Translations under genes and position numbers: made by a program | Notes under the pieces: model-generated | Told to the model about the DNA's origin: nothing | The model's input: the letters and a program-made list of their open reading frames with translations, nothing else | The model's database searches: none | Origin: Prevotella sp. | GTDB lineage: Bacteria > Bacteroidota > Bacteroidia > Bacteroidales > Bacteroidaceae | Reading direction: 5' to 3' | NCBI GenBank assembly: GCA_017413085.1 | Contig: JAFPVC010000006.1 | Span: 1-64,000, forward strand | Length of the DNA stretch: 64,000 nucleotides | Shown: positions 61,914-64,000 of the stretch, in pieces | Position numbering within the stretch: position 1 is the first letter of the stretch | How the letters are laid out: every line of letters starts with the position of its first letter

Positions 61914-62069
61914 TTATCTTAATGTGCCATACTGCAGGTCGTACCACAAACTGTTTACGTGTGCATTCATTGCCTGTTCACGTTCTACTTCAAACTGAGC
62001 CATGAGGTTCTTTACTGCCTTAAAAGCTGCTACCATTGCAGCGATGATAATAAGTGATGTAAGTTTCAT
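61914..62069 (-). CDS. 51-residue small exported or membrane protein
   Basis: ATG 62069 to TAA 61914-61916. The N-terminus MKLTSLIIIAAMVAAFKAVK is a hydrophobic anchor or signal; the rest is amphipathic (NLMAQFEVEREQAMNAHVNS, LWYDLQYGTLR). It sits about 40 nt downstream of a full-consensus promoter, which argues for a real gene. There is no known domain. It is probably cotranscribed with the 91-residue secreted protein. Confidence 0.65.
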   Translation of the reverse strand: MKLTSLIIIAAMVAAFKAVKNLMAQFEVEREQAMNAHVNSLWYDLQYGTLR

Positions 62070-62106
62070 AATTGTATATGTTTTATTTGTTTCTGATTTC
62101 CGAGTG

Positions 62107-62138
62107 CAAAATTACTGCAACTTCTCGTCACACCCAAA
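62107..62138 (-). promoter_or_regulatory. Promoter of the two small-protein genes
   Basis: Minus-strand TAATTTTG (62107-62114) and TTTG (62135-62138), 20 nt apart. Confidence 0.75.
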
Positions 62139-62259
62139 CAATTCCCTCTTTTTGCGTCTCGCAGCATGCGACAAACGCCTCATAATGCGACAAAAGTCAG
62201 AAATGACCTATTATTCTGTCGCAAAAGCCGAGAAATATATGCAAAATACAAATAATCGA

Positions 62260-62291
62260 TTTGGCAGTCTGAGGATTTTTATGTAACTTTG
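62260..62291 (+). promoter_or_regulatory. Promoter of rsmI
   Basis: TTTG (62260-62263), 20 nt, TAACTTTG (62284-62291). The long in-frame extension of rsmI begins inside this box and is excluded. Confidence 0.75.
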
Positions 62292-62315
62292 CCTTCTGAA
62301 ATAACCATACGAGTA

Positions 62316-63098
62316 ATGCTATACCTTATTCCCACTCCGGTAGGAAACCTGGAGGACATGACATACCGCGCCGTAAGACTGCTGAAGGAGGCTGACCTCA
62401 TATTGTGTGAGGACACGCGCACATCGCAAACGCTGCTGAAGCATTTCGACATCAGCGGCAAGCGGCTGATGGCTCACCACAAGTTCAACGAGCACGGCAC
62501 CAGCGCATCCATTGTAGAGCGGCTGCGTGGCGGTGAAACAGTATGCCTTATCACGGATGCCGGCACACCAGGCATCAGCGATCCAGGATTCTATCTTGTT
62601 CGCGAGGCAGTGGATGCCGGCATAGAGGTGCAGACACTGCCTGGAGCTACGGCATTCGTACCGGCACTGGTTAGCAGCGGACTACCCTGCGACCGTTTCT
62701 GCTTCGAGGGCTTCCTGCCACAGAAGAAAGGACGAATGACACGGCTCAAGGAACTGGCAATTGAACCGCGCACGATGATTATATACGAGTCGCCGCGCCG
62801 CATAGTGAAGACTCTGGAGCAACTGACAGAGACATTTGGCGCAGACCGCCGCATGAGTGCCTGCCGCGAGATTTCAAAAGTGCATGAGGAGAGCGTGCGC
62901 GGCAGCGTGAGTGAAGTGCTGGAGCATTTTAAAGAGCACGAGCCAAAGGGTGAGTTTGTGTTGATAGTGGAGGGGAACGCCTCCCCCACCCACTCACAAG
63001 AAGAGAATACACCAGAGCTGGAAACCTTAAACACAGACCGTCCACGCCATGAAAGCAAGTATCAACGGAAGATGAGGGAAAGGGAAGAGGGACAGTAA
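62316..63098 (+). CDS. rsmI: 16S rRNA (cytidine1402-2'-O)-methyltransferase
   Basis: The product has 260 residues from ATG 62316. The tetrapyrrole-methylase-like fold of RsmI: MLYLIPTPVGNLEDMTYRAV, LILCEDTRTSQTLLKHF, CLITDAGTPGISDPGFYLV, LPGATAFVPALVSSGLPCDR and IYESPRRIVKTLEQL. It methylates C1402 in the ribosomal P-site. The C-terminal ~30 residues are charged and unconserved. It overlaps the next start by one base (TAATG). Confidence 0.95.
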   Translation: MLYLIPTPVGNLEDMTYRAVRLLKEADLILCEDTRTSQTLLKHFDISGKRLMAHHKFNEHGTSASIVERLRGGETVCLITDAGTPGISDPGFYLVREAVDAGIEVQTLPGATAFVPALVSSGLPCDRFCFEGFLPQKKGRMTRLKELAIEPRTMIIYESPRRIVKTLEQLTETFGADRRMSACREISKVHEESVRGSVSEVLEHFKEHEPKGEFVLIVEGNASPTHSQEENTPELETLNTDRPRHESKYQRKMREREEGQ

Positions 63099-64000
63099 TG
63101 GAGAAACTGCTGCACTACACATGGAAGCACCGTATGCTACCGCTTGGCTCTCTGCACACAACCGACGGAAGGGAGATTGAGGTGATTGACCCTGGACTGT
63201 ACAACCTTACGGACAGCGGTCCAGACTTCTTCAACGCCAAGGTGAAGGTGGACGGAATATTATGGGCAGGCAACGTGGAAATGCACTGCAGAGCGAGCGA
63301 CTGGTATCGCCACCGACATGACAGCGACCCTGCCTATGACAACGTGGTGCTCCACGTGGTTGAACAGGCCGATATGGATGTGGAAACATCATCAGGGCGC
63401 ACGCTGACGGCGGCCGAGTTATCCGTTCCCGAACAACTGCGTCGCAACTACGAGGCTCTGCTCACGAGCGACCGCTATCCGCCGTGCTACAGTATCATCC
63501 CCACGCTTGCCTCACTGAAGGTACATTCATGGATGAGCACGCTGCAAACAGAGCGGCTGGAGCAGAAGACCCATGCCATGGAGGAGCGTGTGAAGGTAAT
63601 GAACGGTTCGTGGGAGGATGGCTATTTCGCCACGCTGGCACACAACTTCGGATTCAGCATAAACGGCGAAGCCTTTGAGACTTGGGTCAGACAGATGCCC
63701 ATGCAGGCTGTGGCTCACCACCGCGACGACTTGTTTCAGGTGGAGGCCATGTTTATCGGCCAGGCAGGACTACTTGAGCGCGTAGACAAGAAATACGCCT
63801 CTGAATACAAGTACTTGCAGGCGAAGTTCCACCTTGAGCCTATGGACGGCTCGATGTGGAAATACCTACGCACCCGTCCGCAGAACTTTGCCCATGTTAG
63901 ACTGATGCAACTGGCCAAGATGTATCATGAGCGCAGAACCGGACTGAGTGAGCTGCTGGCATGTGAAACGATAGACGACATAAGCAAGCTCTATGGCATT
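63098..64000 (+). CDS. DUF2851 family protein (3' end outside window)
   Basis: ATG 63098 shares its A with the rsmI stop, and the frame stays open to the last base (301 codons). MEKLLHYTWKHRMLPLGSLH, DPGLYNLTDSGPDFFNAKVK and VEMHCRASDWYRHRHDSDPA are characteristic of DUF2851, with a restriction-endonuclease-like D/N-x-K layout (GPDFFNAKVKVD, GNVEMH). Members are about 420 residues, so roughly a quarter is missing. They are nearly confined to Bacteroidetes and have no established function. Confidence 0.88.
   Translation, partial: MEKLLHYTWKHRMLPLGSLHTTDGREIEVIDPGLYNLTDSGPDFFNAKVKVDGILWAGNVEMHCRASDWYRHRHDSDPAYDNVVLHVVEQADMDVETSSGRTLTAAELSVPEQLRRNYEALLTSDRYPPCYSIIPTLASLKVHSWMSTLQTERLEQKTHAMEERVKVMNGSWEDGYFATLAHNFGFSINGEAFETWVRQMPMQAVAHHRDDLFQVEAMFIGQAGLLERVDKKYASEYKYLQAKFHLEPMDGSMWKYLRTRPQNFAHVRLMQLAKMYHERRTGLSELLACETIDDISKLYGI

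Overview
The window looks like a chromosomal segment of a Bacteroidales bacterium, most plausibly a Prevotella/Segatella-like member of the Prevotellaceae. Support from the sequence: almost every operon is preceded by the Bacteroidetes sigma-ABfr promoter (TTTG, about 20 nt, TAnnTTTG). There are SusC/SusD pairs, a MurF-alanine racemase fusion, a 630-residue SpeA, a C_GCAxxG_C_C redox protein and a DUF2851 protein. Shine-Dalgarno sequences are weak or absent. Species identity is an inference.

Layout. (1) 1-2960: scrap yard of an integrative element. It holds the end of an AlbA_2/AAA_4-type protein, a dead IS982-family insertion sequence with two in-frame TAG codons, a 5'-truncated tyrosine recombinase, a frameshifted DUF3853/HTH gene and a truncated AAA ATPase. 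The ATPase abuts what looks like the first codons of thyA on the other strand. (2) 3000-6660: a small HTH regulator, tandem palindromes, two paralogous lipoproteins, a VanX-like D-Ala-D-Ala dipeptidase and a broken GH43-like gene. (3) 6980-15000, mostly minus strand: tRNA-Met, dprA, a glutaminyl-cyclase-like M28 peptidase, rnc, fabF, acpP, a small secreted protein and a Ctp-type S41 protease. (4) 15150-16646: a sodium/solute symporter. (5) 16758-29323, minus strand: an 11-gene surface-polysaccharide cluster read as wzy, wzx, GT2, licD, acyltransferase, two GT4, WaaE-like GT2, nucleotidyltransferase, GT2 and a WecA-like/WcaJ-type fusion initiating transferase. (6) 30029-45841: dapB, a PL1 pectate lyase, a BaiN-like flavoprotein, a C_GCAxxG protein, a 47-residue membrane microprotein coupled to murF-alr, then speA, topA-aroK, tRNA-Lys, a porin and a second polysaccharide flippase. 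(7) 46645-58065: a pectin utilisation locus of susC, susD, an inserted AAA_14/DUF4143 ATPase, an orphan short susC and GH28 polygalacturonase. (8) 58218-64000: proBA, an AI-2E family transporter, two tiny secreted-protein genes, rsmI and a DUF2851 gene that runs off the end.

How the genes fit together. The polysaccharide cluster encodes a complete Wzx/Wzy-type pathway without an export machine in view. Phosphocholine-type (LicD) and acyl decorations are likely. The SusCD pair, GH28 and the distant PL1 lyase point to growth on pectin/homogalacturonan. dapB, murF-alr and the dipeptidase act on cell-wall precursors.

The most unusual signal is a dispersed intergenic repeat: 22-bp units made of GTAAT, a 9-bp variable GC-rich core, ATTAC and a 3-nt ACT/AGT spacer. 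It occurs at 16646-16748, 29731-29830 and 46139-46247. The first two copies bracket the polysaccharide cluster in inverted orientation. They share a 12-bp CAAGGGGTGTTG edge that faces the cluster on both sides.
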